The notes under the pieces were generated by a model. That model worked only from the letters and a program-made list of their open reading frames with translations, did not search any database and had not been told where the DNA came from. From NCBI GenBank assembly GCA_965249005.1, contig CBDFLD010000022.1, positions 806,001 through 870,000 of the forward strand: a stretch of DNA of 64,000 nt, read 5' to 3'. The position numbers and the translations under genes are program-made. This stretch comes from CBDFLD01 sp965249005 (GTDB taxonomy: Bacteria > Acidobacteriota > UBA6911). This document shows positions 45,215 to 53,904 of the stretch, in pieces. Each line of letters begins with the position of its first letter. The stretch's first letter is position 1.

Positions 45215-45396
45215 ATTTTCGCTCCACTCGAGGAATCCGAAAGCGCCCTTCCAATAGGGACCACTGAGATCACTTTGGACGTATCGACGTCACGTCTGGT
45301 GTTTGGCTTTTGGGGAGGACATTGAAACCACAGTTCCTATCTTCTCCCGACACAGCGAGTGTAACCCGCGTCGTTCGCGAAAGCGCAGGATCGCGT

Positions 45397-46536
45397 TCAG
45401 GTGGTTAGCGATAAAGTCTCGGCTGTGTCTGTCATCCGCACGCAAAACTCAGGCGAGAGGTGTTTGTAGATCCTGGTCTCGCCCCTTGGGTGCTTGGTCA
45501 TGGCCGCCATCATATGGGTAGGCTTGATCACGCCAGCTTCGATACTCGACTCGTCGATGGCATGCACTTTATCAATGAATTCCAGATCAAAGAAGTACGT
45601 GGAATCAAAATTATGCCCGAAGCTTCGATCTATGAAGACTTCGATCACATTCGCAAAGGCAATGAAGAGCTCGAAATGAAACTTCTGCAAGAGCAATGGG
45701 AGGATATCTTGAGCTCGAACTCCTTCGAATCCCTCCTGTGAACAATCCCAGTTCTCATACTCCTTCTCGACACGCCTCAACTGGTGGTTGTACTTGTACC
45801 TCTCGGGTAAGTCCGCCCAGAGGCGGTTGACAATCGCCAGCGCCTCTGGCCATCGCATGTGGCCAGAGCGGCCAATCGTACTATCGGCGACGAAGTAACC
45901 GCCCGGGTGTAGCGCCTCGTGCACCTTGTCAAGGAGAACTTCCAGATCGGTGATGCGGTGTAGAGAATGGTTCGCCATGACCATATGATACGAACCCTTG
46001 GGGCGCCAGCGGTTGATGTCGGCATGAACAAAACGCGTACAATGGCGCAGACCTTTTTGCTTTGCCAGTGCTTTCCCACGCCGGAGCATCTGCCGGTTGA
46101 CATCTAGGCATTCCAGCCGAAAGTTCGACACGCCGGACTCGAGTAGCCTCTCTGCAATGGATATCTCAAAATCACAATTGCCGGAACCTATGCTGAGAAA
46201 TCGACATGTCTCGTCGTGGAACGAACGGCACAGACGTTGCATGTACAGACAAAAGAACTCGGTAGGGTTCCGAAACCCGAAGGAAAGCTTCGGGAGAAGG
46301 TACTTGTTCGACCAGTAGTGAAAGATTTCCGGCAGGTCGTGGACGTTGTGGCTAGACTTGTAGTGGTTGGTCTCCAGCTCTAGTTTCACGTCATCCTGCG
46401 TTGTCGGTACTTTCTTCCCCCTTTGATATGCATGACGGACCGGGAGCCAACCGTAGGCAAAAGGGCGCCGGGCCAGCCGGAGGATTTCCCAGAGAGGAGT
46501 ATCCCCGATGTGCCTTCTGAGCGTTGCTTTCAGCAT
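45397..46536 (-). CDS. Class I SAM-dependent methyltransferase
   Basis: The 379-residue protein has motif I in FLSIGSGNCDFEISIAERL, an acidic motif II (LECLDVNRQML), ADINRWRPKGSYHMVMANHSLHR (in parts; motif IV region) and HPGGYFVADSTIG. The N-terminal 120 residues (YWSNKYLLPKLSFGFRNPTEFF) and C-terminal 100 residues are unusual extensions that may bind a lipid or sugar substrate. Start 46536 has GGAG upstream; an in-frame ATG at 46623 is the alternative. Next to polysaccharide-type relics, so a surface-glycan role is possible. Confidence 0.8.
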   Translation of the reverse strand: MLKATLRRHIGDTPLWEILRLARRPFAYGWLPVRHAYQRGKKVPTTQDDVKLELETNHYKSSHNVHDLPEIFHYWSNKYLLPKLSFGFRNPTEFFCLYMQRLCRSFHDETCRFLSIGSGNCDFEISIAERLLESGVSNFRLECLDVNRQMLRRGKALAKQKGLRHCTRFVHADINRWRPKGSYHMVMANHSLHRITDLEVLLDKVHEALHPGGYFVADSTIGRSGHMRWPEALAIVNRLWADLPERYKYNHQLRRVEKEYENWDCSQEGFEGVRAQDILPLLLQKFHFELFIAFANVIEVFIDRSFGHNFDSTYFFDLEFIDKVHAIDESSIEAGVIKPTHMMAAMTKHPRGETRIYKHLSPEFCVRMTDTAETLSLTT

Positions 46537-46698
46537 CTCTGTTTTCGCTCCATCACGTCCGGTCGAACACAAGGGGCGATTCGTTGGGCGAGCCGCTTCG
46601 CTCTGCAGCCTTGTGGAGAGCATCGTGGGAGCCGTCTGTTCTCTGCCGGGATAGTCAAATGAGTTCAGACTCCGGAAGTTTCATCATCAGAGCTCTTC

Positions 46699-48873
46699 CT
46701 ATTGGCCCATTCTATCAATCAGCTCAAGGAGCTTGTTGATGTTCTCGTAGGGTTTGCCCCCGTATTTTGCCCAGTAGACACCGCCTCGGGCGTCGATCAG
46801 CACGGTAGAGTTGAGTCGTATCTCCTCAAATTCGTCATAGGACTTGAATCGCTTGCCGCTTTTCCACTGAGGGTCTGAAAGCAGAGCAAACGGGAGCTTC
46901 TGTTCTGCCTTGACCCTGGCCAAGAGTTTCGGCTGTTCCGGAGCAATTGCCACGACAACTGCATTTCTTTTTTCAAGTTCTTCGGCCTTCTCGGCGAGTT
47001 TGGCCAGGCCTGACAAGCACGATGTACAGTCGGCACCGGCGGCAAACACCAGCACGACAATCTTGCCCCGGTAGTCCTCGAGCGTCACCTTTTCTTTCTC
47101 GGAATTGATACCCTCCAGCCCGGGAGCCGGATTGGCCCGCCATTCCTTTGGACCGACCGAAGGTAGTTTGTTTGGGGCGTACATTCGCTGCGGCAGAGGT
47201 GAGACATCCCTCGGGGTGGGATCGAGTCCGGCAGCCTCGGCGGCGACCTTGGCGCGCTCGAGCCATTTCAATCCGGGGTCGGCTTGCGACCATACGTGCA
47301 GGAGTCGCGAATACGCTTCCTGAGCCTTGTTGCGCTCGTCCATGGCGGGATAGGCCTCAACCAAACCCGCAAGCGCGAAACCGTCGTTGCGGACCGTCTC
47401 GAGTGTTTTTTCGAAAGCCCGGGCCGCCAGTTCCGAACTATGACGTTTCAGGTACTCCCATCCCAGGGCGTTGTAAAGAAAGTGTTGGTCGTGAGGTGGG
47501 TCGTTCTGATGTTCTCGAAACTCGGCCTCCTTTTCCGCAGCCTCGGTGAGAAGTCGCAAGCCGAGGTGGACCTTGTCCTGGGCCAAGGCAAAACGTGCGC
47601 GTAGCTCGAGCGACTGAAAAGCATAAAGCATTCTATTAATCGGGCCACTCTTTTCCACTTCGTCCCCGAGCTTACGAAAAGCAGCGAACTCTTCACGTGC
47701 TGCCTTGATCTCTCGGAGGCCGAGCTGAGCCAGAGTGCGCCCGTGAAGCTTGTGAATCCGTGCCCAGAGGTCTTTGTCGTCCCATGGAGGCGCATCATCG
47801 CCTAGCAGATCCTCCCAGCGGGCGAATTTGATCAGTGCCCGTTGCAAAGAGTGCGCTTCCCGAGGCAGAAAAGCAGCGCGCGACAGTTCACGAGCGCCCC
47901 GCAGCGCATCCTCCGCCAGACCGAGTTGCTCTTGCACATAGCACAGGTAGTCGCGGTTGTGGCGATAGTTCCAGGAGGCCGACGGCAGCATGTTGTGTTT
48001 TTGCTGGTAGGCCAGCTCTGCTCGATTGGCGGTATCCTGGGCAATGGCGGCCTCATGCCACATGCCGAGACCGCTGAAGATGTGCCCGGGCATGTGCAGC
48101 GCGTGGCCCGAGTCCGGGGCAATCTTTCCCAGATGATGAGCGCTGTCGGTCACAGCGGTGGCATCTGGACCATCCCAGTTGTGAATGCGGTAATGGTGCG
48201 CCCCGGGGTGGTCAGGGTTGGCTTCAAGGACTTGTTGCAGTACCGTTTCACAGGCGAGGCGGTCCGGCGCCCGCTTGTCGGCGGAATGGCGGCCTTGACG
48301 AGCTCGCCGGTAGCATTCGTGTCCGTAAAAAACGCGGAACTCAACGTCGTTCGGGTAGTCCAGCAAGAGCCGTTCGAGCCTTCGCGTGAACTCCCGCTCG
48401 CGTAGCGGGCCGGTTTTGATACGATGCGTCAATTCTTCAACGCTATCGGCCACTGTACGCGCGTCCCAGGCTTCGAGCCAACGCCGCTCGCGTTCGCTCA
48501 CCTTGTTCCTGAGCTCGAGGGCCATGTCAAGGAATCGCCGGGCCCGGTTCCCGTTAGTCGACATCGAAAGCCCCCAATAGGCCATCGCACAATCCGGATC
48601 GAGCTTCAGAACCCAGCGGAAGGCTCGTTCGGCTTCGTTGTAGAAATACACGTGGAGCAGAGCGACCCCCTGGTTGAACCACTGCTGGGCCTCGGGAGCC
48701 GAAGTCGTGATGGTAAACTCAACTTTCCCTAGGCCTTCCATGCGCCACGGCTTGAGGCGGGGGCCTTCATCGAAAAGCTCACCGAGTCTGGAGAGGCCTG
48801 GCACGGTCTCTTCGCTGCCAAACACTGGAGTCAGACATAGTAGAAGAGCACTTGCCCCAAGGATCCTCTTCAT
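46699..48873 (-). CDS. Exported TPR protein with C-terminal redoxin domain
   Basis: The 724-residue protein has a signal peptide (MKRILGASALLLCLTPVFG), many TPR-like helical pairs (QQWFNQGVALLHVYFYNEAERAFRWVLKLDPDCAMAYWG in parts; HAARRFLDMAL type), and from about residue 580 an AhpC/TSA-thioredoxin-like domain: LEDYRGKIVVLVFAAGADCTSCLSG with CxxC, IAPEQPKLL, LLSDPQWK and STVLIDARGGVYWAKYGG. It probably assembles or reduces partner proteins outside the membrane. The arrangement of TPR plus redoxin is common in environmental bacteria. Confidence 0.85.
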   Translation of the reverse strand: MKRILGASALLLCLTPVFGSEETVPGLSRLGELFDEGPRLKPWRMEGLGKVEFTITTSAPEAQQWFNQGVALLHVYFYNEAERAFRWVLKLDPDCAMAYWGLSMSTNGNRARRFLDMALELRNKVSERERRWLEAWDARTVADSVEELTHRIKTGPLREREFTRRLERLLLDYPNDVEFRVFYGHECYRRARQGRHSADKRAPDRLACETVLQQVLEANPDHPGAHHYRIHNWDGPDATAVTDSAHHLGKIAPDSGHALHMPGHIFSGLGMWHEAAIAQDTANRAELAYQQKHNMLPSASWNYRHNRDYLCYVQEQLGLAEDALRGARELSRAAFLPREAHSLQRALIKFARWEDLLGDDAPPWDDKDLWARIHKLHGRTLAQLGLREIKAAREEFAAFRKLGDEVEKSGPINRMLYAFQSLELRARFALAQDKVHLGLRLLTEAAEKEAEFREHQNDPPHDQHFLYNALGWEYLKRHSSELAARAFEKTLETVRNDGFALAGLVEAYPAMDERNKAQEAYSRLLHVWSQADPGLKWLERAKVAAEAAGLDPTPRDVSPLPQRMYAPNKLPSVGPKEWRANPAPGLEGINSEKEKVTLEDYRGKIVVLVFAAGADCTSCLSGLAKLAEKAEELEKRNAVVVAIAPEQPKLLARVKAEQKLPFALLSDPQWKSGKRFKSYDEFEEIRLNSTVLIDARGGVYWAKYGGKPYENINKLLELIDRMGQ

Positions 48874-49285
48874 AAGGTTGGCCTTTCCAGTGGACGGATC
48901 ACACTTTACTTTTTTGAAAGCCTAATGGTTCTAACGCGGCCCAGTCAAGAACCCTCATGCGCATGCACGGATAGCTCGTCCGCAATGTGGCAGTCTTGCC
49001 GGACAACGCTCTGGCTCGCAGGCCGGACGACGGGGATAATTCGCCAGAGATCGAGGAACGGTTGCGGATTCTTTGAAGACGGGGTAATAATGATTTAGTC
49101 GACCGTCTGGCGCGGCCTCTCATGCGACGGGGTTGACCTTAACAGGAGTGATGTGTTGATCAGGAGAAACAGGTTTTGATTTTCGCTGCCGCTCGTATCG
49201 CGTAGCGACCGAGACGGCAGAGCGAGAAAAATACCTACTCTTGATCGACGGGAAGCGGCCTCTTACTCAAAGGAGAAGATAGCCC
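48874..49285. other. Non-coding gap between divergent genes
   Basis: About 410 bases holding the promoters of the TPR-redoxin gene and panB. A 10-bp palindrome CATGCGCATG at 48956 is the only regular feature. GGAG at 49271 is the panB ribosome-binding site. I see no riboswitch. Confidence 0.5.
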
Positions 49286-50194
49286 ATGTCGACTTCACCT
49301 GTTTCCAGCCGGAATAAAGTCACCATCCCCAGCCTACGGGTCAAGAAAGAGCGTGGCGAGCCCATCGTCATGCTCACCGGCTACGACTATCCAACGGCAC
49401 GGGCCCTTGACCGGGCGGGCATCGATGCCATTCTTGTCGGCGATTCACTGGGGATGGTCGTGCTGGGTTATGAGAACACCTTGCCCGTGACGATGGAGGA
49501 CATGATTCATCATTGCAAGGCCGTGGCCCGCGGTGCTCGCACCGCGCATCTCGTCGGAGACCTGCCGTTCCTTTCATACCAGGTATCGCCGACCGAGGGC
49601 GTGCGAAATGCCGGACGACTTTTGAAAGAGGCGCACGTGGACGCGGTGAAGCTCGAAGGAGGCCGCAACGTAGCCCGAACCGTGCAGGCTATCGTCGAAG
49701 CAGGGATGCCCGTCATGGGACACATCGGTCTCACGCCGCAGAGCGTCCACCAGCTGGGCGGTTGGAGGATCCAGGGGCGCACCCGCGAAGCGGCGCTCCG
49801 ACTGATAGAGGATGCCAGGATCCTCGAGGACTCCGGCTGCTATGCGGTCGTTTTGGAGAGAATACCGGACCGGATTGCGAAGCTAATCACAGCACGACTC
49901 AGTATCCCCACGCTCGGCATAGGGTCCGGCAGTGGCTGTGACGGCCAGGTGCTGGTAACTCATGATTTACTCGGAATGTTTGATCGGTTCACCCCACCGT
50001 TTGCCTGTAGGTATGCCGAGTTTGGGCTCGAAATGGAACGCTCGTTTGATCGGTTCTGCGAAGAGGTGAGGCATCGGCGCTTCCCGGCGGCAGAACATGG
50101 CTGTCAAATCGATGAAAAGGAGTTTCAGGGGGTAATCGAAGACCTATCTACCAAAGAGAATCACAGGATTCCGACACGGGCTGACGCCTCTTAG
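49286..50194 (+). CDS. panB: 3-methyl-2-oxobutanoate hydroxymethyltransferase
   Basis: The 302-residue protein matches PanB throughout: VMLTGYDYPTARALDRAGID, ILVGDSLGMVVLGYE (Mg-binding Asp), MEDMIHHCKAVARG, LVGDLPFLSYQ, VKLEGG, MGHIGLTPQSVHQLGGWRIQGR (in parts), LERIP, IPTLGIGSGSGCDGQVLVTHDLLG. It transfers a hydroxymethyl group from methylene-tetrahydrofolate to 2-oxoisovalerate to give ketopantoate, first step of pantothenate synthesis. First gene of a panB-panE-panC-coaX set. The C-terminal 30 residues are a little longer than usual. Confidence 0.96.
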   Translation: MSTSPVSSRNKVTIPSLRVKKERGEPIVMLTGYDYPTARALDRAGIDAILVGDSLGMVVLGYENTLPVTMEDMIHHCKAVARGARTAHLVGDLPFLSYQVSPTEGVRNAGRLLKEAHVDAVKLEGGRNVARTVQAIVEAGMPVMGHIGLTPQSVHQLGGWRIQGRTREAALRLIEDARILEDSGCYAVVLERIPDRIAKLITARLSIPTLGIGSGSGCDGQVLVTHDLLGMFDRFTPPFACRYAEFGLEMERSFDRFCEEVRHRRFPAAEHGCQIDEKEFQGVIEDLSTKENHRIPTRADAS

Positions 50195-50219
50195 GAAACA
50201 GCTCTTGGATCTGGCTATT

Positions 50220-50320
50220 TGTGTCATTTAACAAAACCGTAAAAATCGTATCGTGGGTGTTCGACTGGGCTGTTTCCGTTCCAAGTGACCGGCGCGACGC
50301 GCCGGTCCGTCACCGACAGC
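50220..50320 (+). repeat. Structured dispersed repeat, copy B
   Basis: Homologous to 28181-28279 along its length. The strong hairpin is GACCGGCGCG (50287-50296), one base, CGCGCCGGTC (50298-50307), preceded by CCAAGTGACC as in copy A. The weaker hairpin around AAAATCGT is degenerate here. It sits between panB and panE, so it may alter the relative expression of the two genes. Confidence 0.7.
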
Positions 50321-50336
50321 AGCCAGGAGTGAAACC

Positions 50337-51239
50337 ATGCACGTGACCATCCTGGGGACTGGAGCGATGGCCTGCCTGGTCGGATCCAGGCTCGCACCAT
50401 TTGCCGAGGTAACGCTCGTCGGAAGCTGGAATGAAGCTGTCGAGGCGATCCGCGAACATGGCATTCTGGTATCTGAAGAAACATCCTGTAAGTCCGTCAG
50501 CGTTGGCGCTGCCTTTGCGGAAGAACCGATCACCCCAGCAAAACTCGTCATCGTACTGGTCAAGTCATGGAGGACTGAACGGGCTGCCGAGCGGCTGGAC
50601 TCGCTCGTTGCTCCCGGAGGAGCAGTCCTGACATTGCAGAACGGTCTCGGCAATCTCGAGAGGCTCGGACCTTCTGCCCACCTTGGAGTGACCACGCTCG
50701 GCGCGACCCTCCTCGAACCTGGAAAGGTGCGTCCGGGAGGCGAGGGCCCGACCCATATCGCGGGTCCACCATGGATCGCGGAGCTATTCGCCCGTGCCGG
50801 TATGGAGGCATCGAGTTGTCCATCGGAAGAGGCCGAGTCACTCCTGTGGGGCAAGTTAGTCGTCAACTGTGGGATCAACGCTCTGACGGCCTTGCTCGAC
50901 GTTCCGACCGGCTCGCTCCTCAAGCTTCCGGGGGCGGCGGAGCTGATGGGACAGTCGGCTATGGAATGCGCGGCCGTGGCGCACGCACGGGGGACTGTAC
51001 TTCCTTTCGATGATCCGACTGCCAGGGTACGGGAGGTTGCCCTCCGGACGGCTACAAACCTTTCCTCCATGCTCCAGGATCTGCGTCGCGGGGCGCAGAC
51101 AGAGTGCGACGCCATTAACGGAGCCGTCGTTCTGGAAGGTCGCCGGCTGGCGGTCCGTACTCCGGTCAACGAGGTTCTCTGGACGCTCATGATGGCAGCG
51201 CGGCAGGGACAGATGGATACGAACGCACTCTCTGAGTAG
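50337..51239 (+). CDS. panE: 2-dehydropantoate 2-reductase (ketopantoate reductase)
   Basis: The 300-residue protein has a Rossmann motif ILGTGAMACLVGSRLA for NADPH, the VLVKSW Lys, LQNGLGN and LLWGKLVVNCGINALTALL (substrate region). It reduces ketopantoate to pantoate, the second step of the pathway. The gene follows panB after 142 bases containing a structured repeat, and precedes panC by 12 bases. Confidence 0.9.
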   Translation: MHVTILGTGAMACLVGSRLAPFAEVTLVGSWNEAVEAIREHGILVSEETSCKSVSVGAAFAEEPITPAKLVIVLVKSWRTERAAERLDSLVAPGGAVLTLQNGLGNLERLGPSAHLGVTTLGATLLEPGKVRPGGEGPTHIAGPPWIAELFARAGMEASSCPSEEAESLLWGKLVVNCGINALTALLDVPTGSLLKLPGAAELMGQSAMECAAVAHARGTVLPFDDPTARVREVALRTATNLSSMLQDLRRGAQTECDAINGAVVLEGRRLAVRTPVNEVLWTLMMAARQGQMDTNALSE

Positions 51240-51251
51240 TGGGAATGGGCG

Positions 51252-52097
51252 ATGCAGATTGTAGAAGACATCCATGAACTGCGAAGGAGGCGCGCGGAGC
51301 TGCCGGGCCCCTTCGGTCTGGTCCCGACCATGGGGGCTCTGCACGCGGGGCACTGTTCCCTGATCACGCAGGCCCGGTCGGAATGTGACAGCGTTGGTGT
51401 GAGCATTTTCGTTAACCCGGCGCAGTTCGGGCCAAACGAGGACCTGGGGCAATACCCGCGCAACCTCGAGCAAGATCTAGCAATACTGGAGCCGATGGGT
51501 GTCGATCTGGTGTGGGTCCCAAAGCCTGAGGTCGTCTATCCCGCAGGCTTTCAGACGCACATCTCTCTGGACGAGCTCAGCTGCAGGCTCGAGGGTCACC
51601 ACCGTCCCGGGCACTTCCGGGGAGTGGCGACCGTGGTGACGAAGCTGTTTAACGTATTCACGCCCGACAGGGCCTACTTTGGCCAAAAGGACGCACAGCA
51701 GATTGTGGTGATCCGTCAAATGGTTGCCGACTTGAACTTCGCGCTAGAGATTGTGGTTTGCCCGACAGTGCGGGATCCGGATGGGCTCGCCGTCAGCAGC
51801 CGGAACGCTTACCTGTGTCCGCAGGAGCGTAGCGCCGCGTGCATCCTATATCGTGCGCTCTTGGCTGCCAGTGCAGAGTATGAAGCAGGGGAGCGCAACG
51901 CTGTGTATCTCCGATCGCTCGTGGTTACGGCGCTATCGAGGGAACCTCTGGCCAAGACGGAGTATGTCTCTCTAGCCGATCCGGCGACACTGGTTGAGCT
52001 CGCCCGAGTCGAGGGCCGAGCCCTGCTTTCTCTGGCAGTGCGGATTGGCAGCACACGGCTGATCGATAACCTGGTGTTGCCGTCTGGGCGTTTATAA
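51252..52097 (+). CDS. panC: Pantoate--beta-alanine ligase
   Basis: The 281-residue protein shows PTMGALHAGHCSLI (HIGH-like ATP motif), IFVNPAQFGPNEDL, HRPGHFRGVATVVTKLFN, YFGQKDAQQ and GLAVSSRNAYL (KMSKS-like). It joins pantoate and beta-alanine through a pantoyl-adenylate to make pantothenate. No panD gene for beta-alanine is seen in the window. Confidence 0.96.
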   Translation: MQIVEDIHELRRRRAELPGPFGLVPTMGALHAGHCSLITQARSECDSVGVSIFVNPAQFGPNEDLGQYPRNLEQDLAILEPMGVDLVWVPKPEVVYPAGFQTHISLDELSCRLEGHHRPGHFRGVATVVTKLFNVFTPDRAYFGQKDAQQIVVIRQMVADLNFALEIVVCPTVRDPDGLAVSSRNAYLCPQERSAACILYRALLAASAEYEAGERNAVYLRSLVVTALSREPLAKTEYVSLADPATLVELARVEGRALLSLAVRIGSTRLIDNLVLPSGRL

Positions 52098-52203
52098 GAG
52101 GTGAGGAAAGTGCCCGGGCCCTGTGCGGGCATGGCTCAGGTCGAGAAGATCGTCGTATTGGGCTCGGTGCCAAGTACAGGGATTGTTGAAATGGAGGGAC
52201 ACG

Positions 52204-52974
52204 GTGCTGCTGGCAATTGATATTGGAAACACGAACATTACGCTCGGGCTGTTCGACGGAGATAGCCTCGGTCCCCACTGGCGGCTAGCCACTGACTATA
52301 TGCGCACCGAGGACGAGTACGGGCTGCACCTGAGTCATCTTCTCTCCCACGCTGGTATTCAGTCGAACCAGGTGAAGGGAGTCTGTATGGCATCTGTCGT
52401 CCCGCCGCTCACCAGCACGTTCGTGGCTGCGTGCACCCGGTACCTGGGGCACAAGCCACTCGTTGTGGATGTCGGCGTGAAGACGGGCGTTCGGCTCAAA
52501 TACGAAGACCCGCGTCAGGTGGGAGCCGACCGCGTTGTGGACGCCGTGGCAGTTCGACAGCTCTACGGGGGACCGGCTTGCATCGTGGACTTCGGAACAG
52601 CAACAACATTCGATGCCATCTCAGCCGACGGAGACTACCTTGGCGGGGCGATTGCTCCCGGTATCTTGATCGCGGCGAATGCACTGTTCCAAAGTGCCGC
52701 GAAGCTGCAGCGAGTGGAGCTGCTGCGCCCGCCCGCGGCGGTCGGGAGAAACACCGTTCAGTCCATCCAATCGGGGATGCTGTTCGGCTACGTCGGGTTG
52801 GTTGAGGGAATGGTCGCGCGCTTCCGCAAGGAGCTTGGGGCTAATATGAAGACCATAGGAACCGGAAGCCTCGTCGAGCTGATCGCTCAGGAGACCGAGA
52901 CAATCGAGATCGTTGCCCCGTGGCTCACGCTTTATGGGCTGAAAATTGTCAACGAGCTGAATCAGAGCGCATGA
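52204..52974 (+). CDS. coaX: Type III pantothenate kinase
   Basis: The 256-residue protein begins LLAIDIGNTNITLGLFDG, the phosphate-1 motif of the ASKHA fold, followed by DPRQVGADRVVDAVA, CIVDFGTATTFDAI and LGGAIAPGI. It phosphorylates pantothenate to 4'-phosphopantothenate, first step toward CoA; type III enzymes are not inhibited by CoA. Start is GTG at 52204 with GGAGG 9 bases upstream; an in-frame ATG at 52123 gives a tail not seen in the family. It completes the panB-E-C-coaX run. Confidence 0.94.
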   Translation: MLLAIDIGNTNITLGLFDGDSLGPHWRLATDYMRTEDEYGLHLSHLLSHAGIQSNQVKGVCMASVVPPLTSTFVAACTRYLGHKPLVVDVGVKTGVRLKYEDPRQVGADRVVDAVAVRQLYGGPACIVDFGTATTFDAISADGDYLGGAIAPGILIAANALFQSAAKLQRVELLRPPAAVGRNTVQSIQSGMLFGYVGLVEGMVARFRKELGANMKTIGTGSLVELIAQETETIEIVAPWLTLYGLKIVNELNQSA

Positions 52975-53043
52975 ATGATGTTTTGGGCGCCTTGATTCGG
53001 TCTAGTGGTCCGAGCAGGAAATCAGCGGCCGAGATTATTCCGT

Positions 53044-53850
53044 TCATCGCGAGCCGAGCGCGGTCCGGCTGGACTCGTCCGATGCAAGCCAGGCGTCCCT
53101 TTCCTTTTTCATCCGAACCTTGACGAAATCGCGACGAAAGGTCTTGTCGATGCCACCGTCGAATTTTTCAGGGTCCACCAGGATGCACAGTTGCTCGCCG
53201 AGGTTCCATACAGGGTAGACGAAAAAGGCCAGCCGCACCAAACGGATCATCTCTTTGGGATGACCTACCTGCGTGCGAGAGAGCAGCAGTAGAACCCTAC
53301 TCAGCAAGACGATTCTCCTCGAATCTTGTGAAGTGGCGACCACCTTGAGATCGTATAAGCGAACGGTTCGTTCCAGTATCTTCTTGGCTTCTTCGATTAG
53401 TCCCTGGGAGCTGTATTGGATGCCAAGATCCAAGGCAAGTTGGAGATTCTCCGGGTTTTTGTCATACCGTGCGATGAGGGCCTCCATGGATGCAAGACTC
53501 AGCCCGGCGCCGGCCGGTTTCCATTGTTGCCTAACTTCATCGGTGAGGGGCAACAGCTGGCCCTTTGGTTTCAGCAGCTTTTCTAGGACGTCGTCAAAGA
53601 ACGGACGATAGGTCTCGGATTTTCGGTAGGCGTATTCCTGCACCACTTGGCCATGTTTCCCGGCAGGTACAATAAGACGCCCAGAAATATAGAATGTACT
53701 GCCGCCCCAAGTATTCAGAAAATCGGTGCTCCTGACCCTCCATGTCGTACAAAGGAACATCTGGCAGGGTTTCGCCAACGGCGTAGCCCCTTCCGGGTCC
53801 CCATTCCAAGAACTTGTCGCGCTTTCCGCCGAGATCCTGTCTTTTTGAAA
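53044..53850 (-). pseudogene. Redoxin-TPR protein, 3' part after the IS1595-type insertion
   Basis: The last part of a gene whose start is at 58946. It reads RQDLGGKRDKFLEWGPG, VGETLPDVPLYDMEG, FSEYLGRQYILYFWASYCTCRETWP (thioredoxin-like active-site region), then a frameshift near 53650-53665 into VVQEYAYRKSETYRPFFDDVLEKLL and a helical TPR-like tail (LALDLGIQYSSQGLIEEAKKILERTV in parts) to 53044. It is broken by two insertions and one frameshift. Confidence 0.75.
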
Positions 53851-53904
53851 GGGAATTATAAATAAAGGTTGACGCACCGCCTTGCCCCATGGTAATTCTT
53901 CTGC

